Shown: positions 1-7,921 of the stretch, piece after piece
How positions within the stretch are numbered: the stretch's first letter is position 1
How the letters are laid out: each line of letters begins with the position of its first letter
From: an uncultured Agathobaculum sp.
GTDB lineage: Bacteria; Bacillota; Clostridia; Oscillospirales; Butyricicoccaceae
Assembly (NCBI RefSeq): GCF_944384735.1
Contig: NZ_CALWUN010000007.1
Location: 1 to 49,777 of the forward strand
DNA length: 49,777 bases
Direction of reading: 5' to 3'
Position numbers and translations under genes: made by a program
Notes under the pieces: generated by a model
What the model was told of the DNA's origin: nothing
What the model saw: only the letters and a program-made list of their open reading frames with translations
Database searches by the model: none

Positions 1-64
1 TAAGCTCGTTTACGGTGACAATACTTGGCTGGCGACGGCCCGGGAAGATAACTCGACGCGCACA
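1..64 (+). rRNA. rrf: 5S ribosomal RNA, 3' part (cut by the window edge)
   Basis: The first ~64 bases read like the second half of a clostridial 5S rRNA. They begin inside the conserved TAAGCTC segment, continue through GGTGACAATACTT (the loop E/helix IV region, compare GCCGATGATACT), a GGC..GCC helix, and GGGAAGATAACTCGACGC, which matches the usual GGGAGAGTAGGACGCCGC end. The 5' half lies outside the window, so the exact 3' end cannot be fixed by pairing helix I. A perfect terminator palindrome follows within a few bases, as expected for the last gene of an rRNA operon. Recognised by eye from the family consensus. Confidence 0.78.
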
Positions 65-67
65 TGG

Positions 68-98
68 ACGCCGGTTCCGCGGAACCGGCGTTTTGTTT
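68..98 (+). terminator. Rho-independent terminator of the rRNA operon
   Basis: Perfect self-complementary stretch ACGCCGGTTCCG/CGGAACCGGCGT at 68-91, followed by TTTGTTTT. It sits directly after the 5S rRNA end. Confidence 0.85.
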
Positions 99-121
99 TA
101 CCAAAAACCATGGAGGACGAC

Positions 122-769
122 ATGTATCAATATATCCTGTTTGATCTGGACGGCACGCTGACCGATTCGCGCGAGGGCATTACCAAGTCCGTGCAATACG
201 CGCTCGGCAAAATGGGGATCAAGGAGCCAGATCTTGCATCCCTCGAGCACTTCATCGGCCCGCCGCTGTTCGATGAGTTCCGCCGCTGTTATGGCTTTGA
301 CGAAGCGCAGGCAAGGCAGGCGGTCGCGGCTTACCGCGAGCGCTTTGCCGACGTCGGCTGGAAGGAAAACCTGCTGTTTGACGGCATTCCGGACGTGCTG
401 GCTTCGCTACATGCCGCGGGAAAAACATTGGCGATCGCCTCGTCCAAGCCGCTGGTGTTCATCGAAAAAATACTCGATTATTTTTCGATCGCACCGTATT
501 TTGCTGTGGTGTCCGGCGCAACGCTGGACGGCCGTGTTAGCACCAAGACGCAGGTCGTGCAGCAGGCGCTGGATCTGCTGGGCGTGACCGATCTGTCACA
601 GGCCGTGCTGGTCGGTGACCGGATGCACGACGCCGAGGGTGCACGGGACTGCGGCATTGCCTGCATCGGTGTGACGTTTGGCTTTGGCGGTGAGGATGAA
701 TTGCGCGCGGCAGGTGTGGACAAGATCGCAGGGGATATGCGGCAGCTGACAGAACTGCTGCTGGGGTGA
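122..769 (+). CDS. HAD-family phosphatase, phosphoglycolate phosphatase-like
   Basis: A 215-residue haloacid-dehalogenase-superfamily hydrolase. Motif I is DLDGT with the nucleophile and acid Asp at D8 and D10; a helical cap follows (roughly residues 15-80), then the SSKP motif II/III region and GDRMHDAEGA as motif IV near the C terminus. This arrangement is that of Gph/PpaX-type enzymes, which dephosphorylate small phosphoesters such as phosphoglycolate; the true substrate cannot be told from sequence. I chose ATG 122 over the in-frame ATG at 110 because GGAGGA at 112-117 is then a well-placed ribosome binding site; the upstream ATG overlaps that site. The gene stands alone after the rRNA terminator, and I see no clear promoter of its own. 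Confidence 0.85.
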   Translation: MYQYILFDLDGTLTDSREGITKSVQYALGKMGIKEPDLASLEHFIGPPLFDEFRRCYGFDEAQARQAVAAYRERFADVGWKENLLFDGIPDVLASLHAAGKTLAIASSKPLVFIEKILDYFSIAPYFAVVSGATLDGRVSTKTQVVQQALDLLGVTDLSQAVLVGDRMHDAEGARDCGIACIGVTFGFGGEDELRAAGVDKIAGDMRQLTELLLG

Positions 770-824
770 GCATGCGGCGGGCGGGTGCGCGGCATCCGTC
801 TGCTTTTTTGCAGGGTACGGGAAC

Positions 825-858
825 TGCCGAAACCGGCGCGTCGGCGGCACGCTTTTTT
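825..858 (+). terminator. Possible terminator after the HAD gene
   Basis: GCCGA (826-830) pairs with TCGGC (841-845) around a GC-rich loop that can fold further, then GGCACGC and a run of six T (853-858). The stem is short, so the call is tentative. Confidence 0.4.
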
Positions 859-893
859 GTCGGATTCGACAGCGCAAAGCAAAGCGCCGATTC

Positions 894-922
894 TTTACCC
901 TTTCCTGTAGTTGTGGTACAAT
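894..922 (+). promoter_or_regulatory. Sigma-A-type promoter for the 986-4512 gene group
   Basis: TTTACC (894-899) and TACAAT (917-922) are separated by 17 bases. The -35 matches TTGACA at four of six positions and the -10 at five of six. It lies about 60 bases before the first gene of a tightly spaced run. Confidence 0.55.
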
Positions 923-985
923 AAGAGTCGGAAAAGTAAGCGTGCGCCGCGCTGCGGCGGCGGATGGATAGAGAAGGAGGGCGCA

Positions 986-1459
986 ATGGTACAGTACCGA
1001 ATGCCCGTGCTGGCGGTGCGCGATATAGAAATCTCCAAGCAATTTTATCATGACCTGTTTGATCAGGAGGTCACGCTTGATCTGGGGGCGAATGTGACCC
1101 TTTCGGGCGGCTTTGCCTTGCAGGAGGACTTTGACGAGCTGGCGGACATTCCCAAAAGCACGATCCTGCACCAATCAAACAATATGGAACTGTATTTTGA
1201 GACCGAGGACTTTGATGCGTTTTTGGAAAAGCTGCATGATTTCCTCGATATTGAGTTGGTACACCCACCCAAGATGCACGAATGGCATCAGCGCGTGGTG
1301 CGTCTGTACGACCCGGACTGGCACATCGTCGAAGTGGGCGAGTCGATGGAGGTCGTCGCGCAGCGTTTGCTGCGCGAGGGCTACGACGTGGCGCAGATCG
1401 CAAAGCTGACGCAGATGCCGGAGCCGTTCGTCGAGCAATGCCGGAAAGGTTTGGAATAG
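986..1459 (+). CDS. VOC-family (glyoxalase/bleomycin-resistance fold) protein
   Basis: 157 residues. The N-terminal ~115 residues show the vicinal-oxygen-chelate pattern: a PVLAVRDIEISKQFY opening strand/helix, a central FDAFLEKLHDF helix, and the closing RLYDPDWHIVEVGE segment whose final Glu is typical of metal-binding VOC folds. The last ~35 residues form a helical extension (VAQRLLREGYDVAQIAKLTQ) absent from minimal VOC proteins. Substrate unknown. ATG 986 is preferred because AGGAGG lies 5-10 bases upstream; an in-frame GTG... codon further up (911) lies at the promoter itself. The next gene begins three bases after the stop, so the two are probably co-translated. Confidence 0.75.
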   Translation: MVQYRMPVLAVRDIEISKQFYHDLFDQEVTLDLGANVTLSGGFALQEDFDELADIPKSTILHQSNNMELYFETEDFDAFLEKLHDFLDIELVHPPKMHEWHQRVVRLYDPDWHIVEVGESMEVVAQRLLREGYDVAQIAKLTQMPEPFVEQCRKGLE

Positions 1460-1462
1460 GAT

Positions 1463-2185
1463 ATGTTTGATTTTCAGCCATCGTTTGTCGACTGCGGCGA
1501 CGCAAAAATTGCCTATTATGACGCTGGTCGCGGTGTACCGCTCGTGCTGCTGCACGGCAACGGGGAGGACAGCTCCTACTGGAAGGCGCAGGTCCCCGAG
1601 TTTACCCGGTTTTTCCGTGTGGTCGCGGTCGACAGCCGCGGGCACGGCGCGTCGGAAAGCGGCGGACAGGGGCTATCGTTTGATTTGATGGCGCGCGACC
1701 TCAAAACCGTGCTGGATTCGCTTGGCATCCGCAAAGCGCACATCCTCGGCTTTTCGGATGGCGGCAATCTGGCCATCAAGTTTGCCATGCTGTTCCCGGC
1801 ATACGTCGACCGCCTGATCCTGAATGGTGCGAATGTCGAAATGTTTGCGGGCATGAAGCCGTATTTTCAGCTGCCGGTTTACGCGGCGTATGGCGCGCTG
1901 CGCGTCATGGGCAAGGTCAGCCCGCGGGCAGCGCGCAAACGCGATGTGTTCGGCCTGATGGTGCACCCGTACGGTGTGCGGATGGATGATCTGGCGCGTC
2001 TGACCATGCCGACGCTCATTATCGTCGGCGAGCACGACATCGTGCGTGCCAGCCAGACCCGCGAGATGGCGGCGCGCATCCCGTGCTGCCGGGTGGAGAC
2101 CTTCCGCGACGGCGACCATTTTGTCGCGGCCAAGCAGCCGTCCCGCTTCAACCGGACGGTTGTGGAATTTTTATTGGGGAGATAA
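1463..2185 (+). CDS. Alpha/beta-fold hydrolase
   Basis: 240 residues with a complete alpha/beta-hydrolase catalytic set: oxyanion-hole HGNGED motif at residues 31-36, nucleophile elbow GFSDGG with Ser98, acidic Asp192 in GEHD, and His219 in DGDHF. The short cap (about residues 120-170) resembles small esterase/lactonase or C-C hydrolase relatives. No signal peptide, so cytoplasmic. The substrate is not evident. It is packed between a VOC protein (gap 3) and an aminotransferase (gap 5), implying one transcript. Confidence is high for the fold and low for the reaction. Confidence 0.82.
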   Translation: MFDFQPSFVDCGDAKIAYYDAGRGVPLVLLHGNGEDSSYWKAQVPEFTRFFRVVAVDSRGHGASESGGQGLSFDLMARDLKTVLDSLGIRKAHILGFSDGGNLAIKFAMLFPAYVDRLILNGANVEMFAGMKPYFQLPVYAAYGALRVMGKVSPRAARKRDVFGLMVHPYGVRMDDLARLTMPTLIIVGEHDIVRASQTREMAARIPCCRVETFRDGDHFVAAKQPSRFNRTVVEFLLGR

Positions 2186-2190
2186 TCGAA

Positions 2191-3357
2191 ATGCAGTTTA
2201 TCAAGGCGGGGGAAACCGCGGAAAGCAATATATTTAACCGGCTCGACGAGCGCAAGCGCGCGCTTATCGCGGGCGGGGCGGATGTCATCAACCTATCGAT
2301 CGGCACGCCGGATTTCCAGCCGGACAGGCATGTGATGGAGGCGGTCAGCCGGGCGGCACTCGACCCGGGTCAGTATAAGTATTCGCTGACCGAAACGCCC
2401 GCGCTGCTTGCGGCCGTGCAGGGCCGGTACCAGCGCCGCTACGGCGTCACGCTCGCGGACGACGAGATCATGGCGGTGTGCGGCTCGCAGGAGGGCATCG
2501 CGCACGTCGGCTTTGCTTTTGCCGGGGCGGGCGACCTGATCCTTGCGCCCGACCCGGGCTACCCGATCTTTTCGTTCGGCCCGATGATGACCGGCGCGAC
2601 GATCGGCCTGTACCCGCTCAAAGCGGAGAACAACTGGCAGCTCGACTTTGCCGATATCCCGGACGACGTGGCCGACCGCGCCAAGGCGATCGTCGTGTCC
2701 TATCCGAACAATCCGACGACCGCGGTGGCCGACCGCGCGTTCTATGAAAAGCTGGTCGCCTATGCGTGCGCGCATGACCTGATCGTCATTCACGACAACG
2801 CCTATTCCGACCTGCTGCTCAACGGCGAAGAAGGGTTGTCCTTCCTGTCCATCCCGGGCGCGAAGGAGGTCGGCATCGAGTTCAACTCGCTGTCCAAGAC
2901 CTATAACCTGACCGGCATGCGCGTCTCGTTTGCGCTGGGCAACCGCGGGGTGCTTGCGCGCTTCCGCGCGTTCCGCTCGCAGATCGACTACGGCATGTTC
3001 TACCCCATTCAGGCGGGCGCCGTCGCGGCGCTGACCGGGCCGCAGGATATCGTTTGCCGCAACCGGGAAGGCTATATGGCGCGGCGCGACGCGCTGTGCG
3101 GCGGCCTGCGTCGCATCGGCTGGGATGTGCCGGACGCGCAGGGCACGATGTTCGTCTGGGCGAAAATCCCGGCACACTTTGCCAGCTCGGTCGATTTTGT
3201 GCTCGCGCTGATGGAAAAGACCGGCGTCATTTGTGTGCCGGGCAGTTCGTTCGGCCAGCAGGGCGAGGGTTATGTGCGATTCGCGCTGGTCGTGCCGCCA
3301 GAACGGATGGAAGAGGCCGTGCGCCGTATTGACGCAAGCGGCATCCTACAAGGATAA
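2191..3357 (+). CDS. Class I/II PLP-dependent aminotransferase
   Basis: 388 residues, fold-type I. Key residues are visible: NLSIGTPDF near the N terminus, YPNNPT at 171-176, Asp202 in HDNAY (pairs with the PLP ring nitrogen), and the Schiff-base Lys236 in SLSKTYNLTGMR. The GMR and C-terminal GEGYVRFAL arginines would hold the substrate carboxylates. Closest by pattern to the clostridial aspartate/LL-diaminopimelate aminotransferase-like group, but the sequence alone does not fix the substrate. ATG 2191 is chosen because family similarity starts there (MQFIKAGETAESNIF) and GGGGAGA lies upstream; the frame stays open further into the hydrolase gene only by chance. Confidence 0.85.
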   Translation: MQFIKAGETAESNIFNRLDERKRALIAGGADVINLSIGTPDFQPDRHVMEAVSRAALDPGQYKYSLTETPALLAAVQGRYQRRYGVTLADDEIMAVCGSQEGIAHVGFAFAGAGDLILAPDPGYPIFSFGPMMTGATIGLYPLKAENNWQLDFADIPDDVADRAKAIVVSYPNNPTTAVADRAFYEKLVAYACAHDLIVIHDNAYSDLLLNGEEGLSFLSIPGAKEVGIEFNSLSKTYNLTGMRVSFALGNRGVLARFRAFRSQIDYGMFYPIQAGAVAALTGPQDIVCRNREGYMARRDALCGGLRRIGWDVPDAQGTMFVWAKIPAHFASSVDFVLALMEKTGVICVPGSSFGQQGEGYVRFALVVPPERMEEAVRRIDASGILQG

Positions 3358-3369
3358 GGAGAACGCACG

Positions 3370-3750
3370 ATGAAAATTGAACATGTTTCGCTGTATACCA
3401 AGGATCTGGCGCGCGCCCGCGCGTTTTACGAGACCTATTTTGGCGGCATTGCTGGTGCATTGTATCACAACCAGAAAACCGGCCTGCAAACCTATTTCCT
3501 GTCGTTTGCGGATGGGGCGCGGCTCGAGCTCATGACCCGGCCGGGGCTGGCGGATGCGGCGGAGGGGCTGCGCGTCGGCTGGGCGCATCTGGCGTTTTCG
3601 ACCGGCTCGCGCGCGCAGGTGGATGAACTGACCGCGCGCCTGCGGGCGGACGGCTATCCCGTCGTCAGCGGCCCGCGCGTGACGGGCGACGGCTATTATG
3701 AAAGCTGCGTGCTCGACCCGGACGGCAACACAGTCGAAATTACCGCATAA
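3370..3750 (+). CDS. VOC-family protein, lactoylglutathione-lyase-like
   Basis: 126 residues, a minimal two-module VOC fold. The four expected metal-ligand positions can be read as His5, Glu53, His73 and Glu123 (in NTVEITA), the His/Glu/His/Glu pattern of glyoxalase I and related enzymes. A GlxI-like or bleomycin-resistance-like role is possible; no GlxII gene is next to it. An AAGGAG site lies ten bases before the ATG. It sits between the aminotransferase and exonuclease III genes with gaps of 12 bases on each side, so it is probably part of the same operon. Confidence 0.8.
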   Translation: MKIEHVSLYTKDLARARAFYETYFGGIAGALYHNQKTGLQTYFLSFADGARLELMTRPGLADAAEGLRVGWAHLAFSTGSRAQVDELTARLRADGYPVVSGPRVTGDGYYESCVLDPDGNTVEITA

Positions 3751-3762
3751 AAAGGAGCAACC

Positions 3763-4512
3763 ATGAAGCTGATTTCTTGGAATGTCAACGGCCTGCGCGC
3801 CTGCGTGGGCAAGGGCTTTTTTGATTTCGTCGCGGCCGAGCAGCCGGACATGCTGTGCCTGCAGGAGACCAAGCTGCAGCCCGAGCAGGCGCCCGAAATC
3901 GAAGGGTACCATGAATATTGGTGCTCGGCCGAAAAGAAGGGTTATTCGGGTGTGGCGTTGTTTGCCAAGGCGGAGCCGCAGGCTGTGGCCTATGGTCTGG
4001 GCATCGACGAGCACGACCACGAGGGGCGCGTCATCACAGCGGACTTTGGTGCGTTTTACCTTGTCACCGTTTATACGCCCAATTCGCAGGACGGGCTGAA
4101 ACGGCTCGATTACCGCATGCGCTGGGATGATGATTTCCGCGTCTACCTGCAAAAGCTGGATGCGGACAAGCCGGTCATCGTGTGCGGTGATATGAACGTC
4201 GCCCATCAGGAGATCGACCTGAAAAATCCCAAGACCAACCGCCGCAACGCGGGCTTTACCGATGAGGAGCGCGAAAAGATGACCGCGCTGCTCGCGGCGG
4301 GCTTTACCGATACCTTCCGCCACTTCTATCCCGACCTGACCGGCGCGTATTCGTGGTGGAGCTACCGCTTCAAGGCACGCGAGAAGAATGCAGGGTGGCG
4401 CATCGACTATTTTCTTGTGTCAGACCGGTTTGTCGACCGCGTCAAGGATGCGCGCATCCTGAGCGACGTGTTCGGCTCCGACCACTGCCCGGTGCTGATC
4501 GAAATAGCATGA
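3763..4512 (+). CDS. xth: Exodeoxyribonuclease III / AP endonuclease
   Basis: 249 residues, the standard length of bacterial ExoA/Xth. It cuts DNA 5' to abasic sites and removes 3'-blocking groups in base excision repair, using Mg2+. Catalytic residues of the family are all present: Asn7 in SWNVNG, Glu35 in LQETK, Tyr104 in YTPNSQ, Asp143/Asn145 in GDMNVAH, Asp215 in GWRIDYFL, and Asp240-His241 in GSDHCPV. AAAGGAG precedes the ATG. Last gene of the + strand run; a strong bidirectional terminator follows at once. Confidence 0.95.
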   Translation: MKLISWNVNGLRACVGKGFFDFVAAEQPDMLCLQETKLQPEQAPEIEGYHEYWCSAEKKGYSGVALFAKAEPQAVAYGLGIDEHDHEGRVITADFGAFYLVTVYTPNSQDGLKRLDYRMRWDDDFRVYLQKLDADKPVIVCGDMNVAHQEIDLKNPKTNRRNAGFTDEEREKMTALLAAGFTDTFRHFYPDLTGAYSWWSYRFKAREKNAGWRIDYFLVSDRFVDRVKDARILSDVFGSDHCPVLIEIA

Positions 4513-4515
4513 ACA

Positions 4516-4552
4516 AAACGGCTGCAAGCCAATTTGGCTTGCAGCCGTTTTT
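4516..4552. terminator. Bidirectional Rho-independent terminator
   Basis: AAAACGGCTGCAAGCC / GGCTTGCAGCCGTTTTT stem with a short AATTT loop. A-runs and T-runs flank both sides, so it can end both the xth transcript (+) and the AEC transporter transcript (-). Confidence 0.9.
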
Positions 4553-4564
4553 CTGTATCTGGTT

Positions 4565-5500
4565 TTAGCCGCCAAGCAGGGTGCTCAGCGCGATGATGCC
4601 CGGGATGGTGATGGCGGAAAAGATGGTCGAAACCGCGATGGTGCGCGTGGAGAACAGATAGTCCGTCTGGTAGGTCTGCCCGAACAGCGAGCACACCAGC
4701 GCAACCGGGGCGGCTGCGCATACCAGCATCGAGTTGCGCAGCGTGTGCTCCAGCGGGAGCAACAGGAAAATGCCCATCGTCAGCAGCGGCATCACCAGCA
4801 GGCGCAGCGCGGAGAGTAAGTAGACCTGCCGGTCGCGGAAGCAGGCGCGCAGGTCGCACTGCGCAAGGAACGCACCGATGACCAGCATGGCGACCGGGGT
4901 GTTGAGCGAGGCCATATAGGACACTGCGGAGGCGGCGACGGCAGGCAGCTGGAACGGTGTCAGGAAAAAGAACAGGCCGATCACGATGGATACCGTGCCC
5001 GGATTGATCAGCACATTGCGGATGCGCTGCGCACGCGGCACGTCGCGCGACAGCTGCGCCACGCCGTAGCTCCACAGCAGCAGGTTATTGACCACGATGA
5101 ACGACGAGCCGAGGAAGATACCGTAGGAGCCATACAGCGCGTCGAGCAGGGGCAGACCCATAAAGCCGCAGTTGGTGAACACAAGGCACATGCGCCGGTC
5201 GGCAAAATTGGCATGTCTGCCGTTGGGGCGGAACAGCACCTGCCCGACCGCGATGGAAAGCCCCATCGCAATGAATGCACACAGGGCGGACATCGCCAGC
5301 GCGCTGCCGAGCGCCGGTTCAAACTTGCGCTGGAAGGAGTCGATGATGACACACGACGCGACGATGCGCGTCAAAATCAGGGACAGCTGCGCAGTGCCTT
5401 GGTTGTCCAGATATTTCAGGCGGAAGCACACATAGCCCACCGCCATCAGCAGGAACATCACCAGCAATTGGGATACCAGGATCTGTATGTTTTCAAGCAA
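4565..5500 (-). CDS. AEC-family transporter (auxin-efflux-carrier-like permease)
   Basis: 311 residues, almost wholly hydrophobic, with about ten membrane segments in two halves joined by a charged loop near the middle (RPNGRHANFADRR, around residues 90-105). This is the layout of bacterial AEC/MleP-type carriers, which move organic anions such as malate; the cargo here is unknown. Translation appears to start at TTG (5498-5500): a GGAGGCG site lies seven bases upstream and the first membrane segment begins directly after. Monocistronic, divergent from the carboxypeptidase gene, and ended by the shared terminator at 4516-4552. Confidence 0.82.
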   Translation of the reverse strand: MLENIQILVSQLLVMFLLMAVGYVCFRLKYLDNQGTAQLSLILTRIVASCVIIDSFQRKFEPALGSALAMSALCAFIAMGLSIAVGQVLFRPNGRHANFADRRMCLVFTNCGFMGLPLLDALYGSYGIFLGSSFIVVNNLLLWSYGVAQLSRDVPRAQRIRNVLINPGTVSIVIGLFFFLTPFQLPAVAASAVSYMASLNTPVAMLVIGAFLAQCDLRACFRDRQVYLLSALRLLVMPLLTMGIFLLLPLEHTLRNSMLVCAAAPVALVCSLFGQTYQTDYLFSTRTIAVSTIFSAITIPGIIALSTLLGG

Positions 5501-5520
5501 ACCGAACGCCTCCGATGGAT

Positions 5521-5538
5521 GATAAATTACAGTTTATC
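5521..5538. promoter_or_regulatory. Hyphenated palindrome in the divergent intergenic region
   Basis: GATAAA (5521-5526) and TTTATC (5533-5538) form an inverted repeat around TTACAG. It lies about 20 bases upstream of the AEC transporter start and within an AT-rich patch, so it may be an operator or part of the promoter. No regulator is adjacent. Confidence 0.3.
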
Positions 5539-5611
5539 TTTTATCTTAATGCAGCGCGGGGGCGCTGTCAATGGGGCAGGCATGCTTTTCCCATGGCGGG
5601 CATAGGATAGG

Positions 5612-6766
5612 GTGAAAGGGTGGATGGCTGTGAAAAAAATGATCTGCGCTGCGGCGCTGGGCGGTTTGCTGCTTGTGCAGGCGGCAGCATTGCCCGAAAT
5701 GGGTTCGTTGAACGCCAAATCGGCCGCATTATACGCGGCAAACGGGCAGGAGCTGTATTCGGTCAACGCGGATGAACCGCTACAGCCCGCCTCTGTCACC
5801 AAGGTGATGACCATGCTGCTGACCATGGAGGCGCTCGAACGCGGCGAGGTGACGCTGGACACCATGATCACGGGCAGCGAATACGCCTGCTCGATGGGCG
5901 GCACACAGGTCTGGCTCGAGCCGGGCGAGCAGCTGTCGCTCGACGAGATGCTCAAGGCGATCGCGGTCGGTTCGGCCAACGACTGCGCGGTAGCCGTTGC
6001 CGAGCATCTGGCGGGGACGGAAGCGGCGTTCGTCGAGCGGATGAACGCGCGCGCACTGGAGCTGGGCTGCACCAGCACGCAGTTTATCAACGCCAATGGT
6101 CTGGACGGCATGGGGCAGAAGACCATGACCTCGGCGCACGACATTGCGCTGATCTCGTGCGAGCTGCTGCGGCACCCCAAGATTTTGGAATACACCGGCA
6201 TCTGGATGGACAGCATCCGCGGCGGCAAGTTCTCGCTGGCCAACACGAATAAGATGCTTAAAAGCTATCCCGGCCTGACCGGGCTGAAAACCGGCTATAT
6301 TTCCGAGGCGGGCTACTGCATTTCGGCCAGCGCCGAGCGGGACGGCCTGAGCCTTGTCGCGGTGGTCATGGCCGCGCCCACCAAGGAGACCCGCATGGCG
6401 GATGCGTCGGCGCTTCTCAACTACGGCTTTGCCAACTTCACGGTTTACGAGCCGCCCGCCGGACTGCTCGAGCCGGTGCCGGTCGTGCTGGGCACCGCGG
6501 CGACCGTGCAGCCGGTCGTGGAGGATGCGCAGTCGATCGTGATCGAAAAGGCGCAGGCAGGCACGCTGGAAACCCGGCTGTCGCTGCCGGACAGCCTGAC
6601 GGCGCCCATCGAGGCCGGGCAGCAGATCGGCGAGCTGATCGTGGTGGGCGGCGGCGAGACGCTGCTGACGCTGCCGGTGACGGCGGCGGAGTCGGTCGGC
6701 GCGCTGGGGGTGCCCGGCTTGCTGCGCGCGTTCCTTGCCGGACTGGCCGGCGGCGGCGCAGCCTGA
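5612..6766 (+). CDS. dacF: D-alanyl-D-alanine carboxypeptidase (peptidase S11, DacF/PBP5-like)
   Basis: 384 residues if read from GTG 5612. It trims the terminal D-Ala from peptidoglycan pentapeptides outside the membrane. A signal peptide is visible (KKMICAAALGGLLLVQAAA). All three penicillin-binding motifs are present: SxxK at Ser61-Lys64 (SVTK), SxN at Ser121-Asn123, KTG at 226-228. The C-terminal ~110 residues match the PBP5 C-domain and end in a hydrophobic/amphipathic segment (LLRAFLAGLAGG), a likely membrane anchor. The start is uncertain: ATG 5624 and GTG 5630 are also possible and the ribosome-binding signals are weak for all three; the signal peptide is intact from each. Monocistronic. 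Confidence 0.9.
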   Translation: MKGWMAVKKMICAAALGGLLLVQAAALPEMGSLNAKSAALYAANGQELYSVNADEPLQPASVTKVMTMLLTMEALERGEVTLDTMITGSEYACSMGGTQVWLEPGEQLSLDEMLKAIAVGSANDCAVAVAEHLAGTEAAFVERMNARALELGCTSTQFINANGLDGMGQKTMTSAHDIALISCELLRHPKILEYTGIWMDSIRGGKFSLANTNKMLKSYPGLTGLKTGYISEAGYCISASAERDGLSLVAVVMAAPTKETRMADASALLNYGFANFTVYEPPAGLLEPVPVVLGTAATVQPVVEDAQSIVIEKAQAGTLETRLSLPDSLTAPIEAGQQIGELIVVGGGETLLTLPVTAAESVGALGVPGLLRAFLAGLAGGGAA

Positions 6767-6801
6767 TATGGACAAAATGACGGAAAGTTTGTAATTGATG
6801 C

Positions 6802-6830
6802 TTGTGGTTTCGGGCAAACTATGGTACACT
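6802..6830 (+). promoter_or_regulatory. Promoter for the small P-loop gene
   Basis: TTGTGG (6802-6807) and TACACT (6825-6830) with a 17-base spacer, about 35 bases before the start codon. Confidence 0.5.
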
Positions 6831-6865
6831 AAGAACAACCTCAAAGGTTGGGAGGATATAAAACT

Positions 6866-7276
6866 ATGGTAAAACTAATCATTGGCGGTACCGGCTCTGG
6901 TAAGACCAAGGAACTGATCGACCAGGTCAATACCGCGGTAAAAGAAGAAAAGGGAAGCGTGGTTTGCATTTCGCGCGGCAATAAGCTGACTTTTGATATT
7001 TCGCACGGCGCGCGCCTGATCAATGCGACCGAATATCCGATCAAGGATTATGCGAGCCTGCTCGGCTTCCTGTGCGGCATCCATGCCGGCAATTACGACA
7101 TCACGCGTGTGTTCATCGACGGCCTGTACAAGATCACCGGCATCAAGGACGTTTCGAAGGCGGAGGATTTCCTCAACCTGCTGGATGATTTCTCCGCGCA
7201 GCACAACGTTAATTTTACGGTTTCCCTGAGCGAGGAGCCGTCCGCCGCGACCGAAGGCATGAAGCGTTTCCTGTAA
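6866..7276 (+). CDS. Small conserved P-loop protein of unknown function
   Basis: 136 residues. A clear Walker A motif, GGTGSGKT (residues 7-14), opens the protein, so nucleotide binding is likely. A VFIDGLYKI segment around residue 85 could serve as Walker B, followed by an FLNLLDDFS helix. The whole protein is only about the size of a P-loop core, with no extra domain. Proteins of this type are common in clostridial genomes and are often loosely labelled ATPase; I do not know a demonstrated function. GGGAGGA at 6850-6856 fixes ATG 6866 as start. It has its own promoter, stands alone, and lies just upstream of the ATP synthase operon. Confidence 0.72.
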   Translation: MVKLIIGGTGSGKTKELIDQVNTAVKEEKGSVVCISRGNKLTFDISHGARLINATEYPIKDYASLLGFLCGIHAGNYDITRVFIDGLYKITGIKDVSKAEDFLNLLDDFSAQHNVNFTVSLSEEPSAATEGMKRFL

Positions 7277-7374
7277 GTTCGGTACTTAGCGGCGCATGGC
7301 CCTTTGGGCAGGGCAGTTTGCCTTGCGCAGGGCGATGCAGCGGGCTTGTCCCGGCTGAAGGTCCCAGCATTCAG

Positions 7375-7403
7375 GCGCCCGGCTTTGGCCGGGCGCTTTT
7401 GTT
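7375..7403 (+). terminator. Rho-independent terminator
   Basis: GCGCCCGGC (7375-7383), loop TTTG, GCCGGGCGC (7388-7396), then TTTTGTT. It separates the P-loop gene from the ATP synthase operon. The rest of the 387-base gap 7277-7663 holds the atp promoter; I see no gene or RNA in it. Confidence 0.85.
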
Positions 7404-7549
7404 GCGTCCGGCGCAGACAGGGAAAGACTGGGAAATGCTTTCTCTACAAAAATAGTCGGAATAGACAAGATTATCCGGTTGGTTTGTGCGGAATGTATCG
7501 AGAATGACAGTCGGAGGAAAAATATTTAGAAATCTTCTATAAAAACTGT

Positions 7550-7577
7550 TTCACTTTTTCGTCAGGTTAGGTATAAT
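7550..7577 (+). promoter_or_regulatory. Promoter of the ATP synthase operon
   Basis: Consensus -10 TATAAT at 7572-7577; TTCACT at 7550-7555 is the best -35 (four of six, 16-base spacer). It leaves a leader of about 80 bases before atpZ. Confidence 0.65.
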
Positions 7578-7663
7578 AAAGACTGATATGTGGGATAGGC
7601 GGCCTGCCGCTGCGGCGGGCTGTGCTCGAAATATCAAATCGGTGTACCAACGGGGGAATGCGG

Positions 7664-7921
7664 TTGAGTCAAAACAGGAAACATTGGAGTACGCTGCGCT
7701 ACCTGATCTATTTCAGTCAGGTGGGGATGATGGTCGTTACGCCGCCGGTGCTCTGCTGCTTCGGCGCAGTTTGGCTGCGCAACCGGTTCGGCTGGGGCAA
7801 CGGCGCGGTGATCGCCGGCATCCTGCTCGGGATGGCGGTCGCAGCCTGCGCACTGCGGGACTTCCTGCGGTTTACCGAGCGAAAAGCCAGAGAAAGCGAA
7901 GGGAAGGAGAAGATGCCTTGA
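7664..7921 (+). CDS. atpZ: AtpZ/AtpI-family F-ATPase accessory membrane protein
   Basis: 85 residues with two membrane helices (about residues 14-37 and 44-65) separated by a short charged/glycine turn (RNRFGWGNG) and a charged C-terminal tail. This is the AtpZ/AtpI two-helix hairpin found at the head of F-ATPase operons; family members have been linked to c-ring assembly and to Mg2+/Ca2+ supply. I favour TTG 7664 because GGGGGA (7652-7657) is six bases upstream; ATG 7658 would leave no spacing. The stop overlaps the next start in TTGA, so the two products are translationally coupled. Confidence 0.7.
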   Translation: MSQNRKHWSTLRYLIYFSQVGMMVVTPPVLCCFGAVWLRNRFGWGNGAVIAGILLGMAVAACALRDFLRFTERKARESEGKEKMP

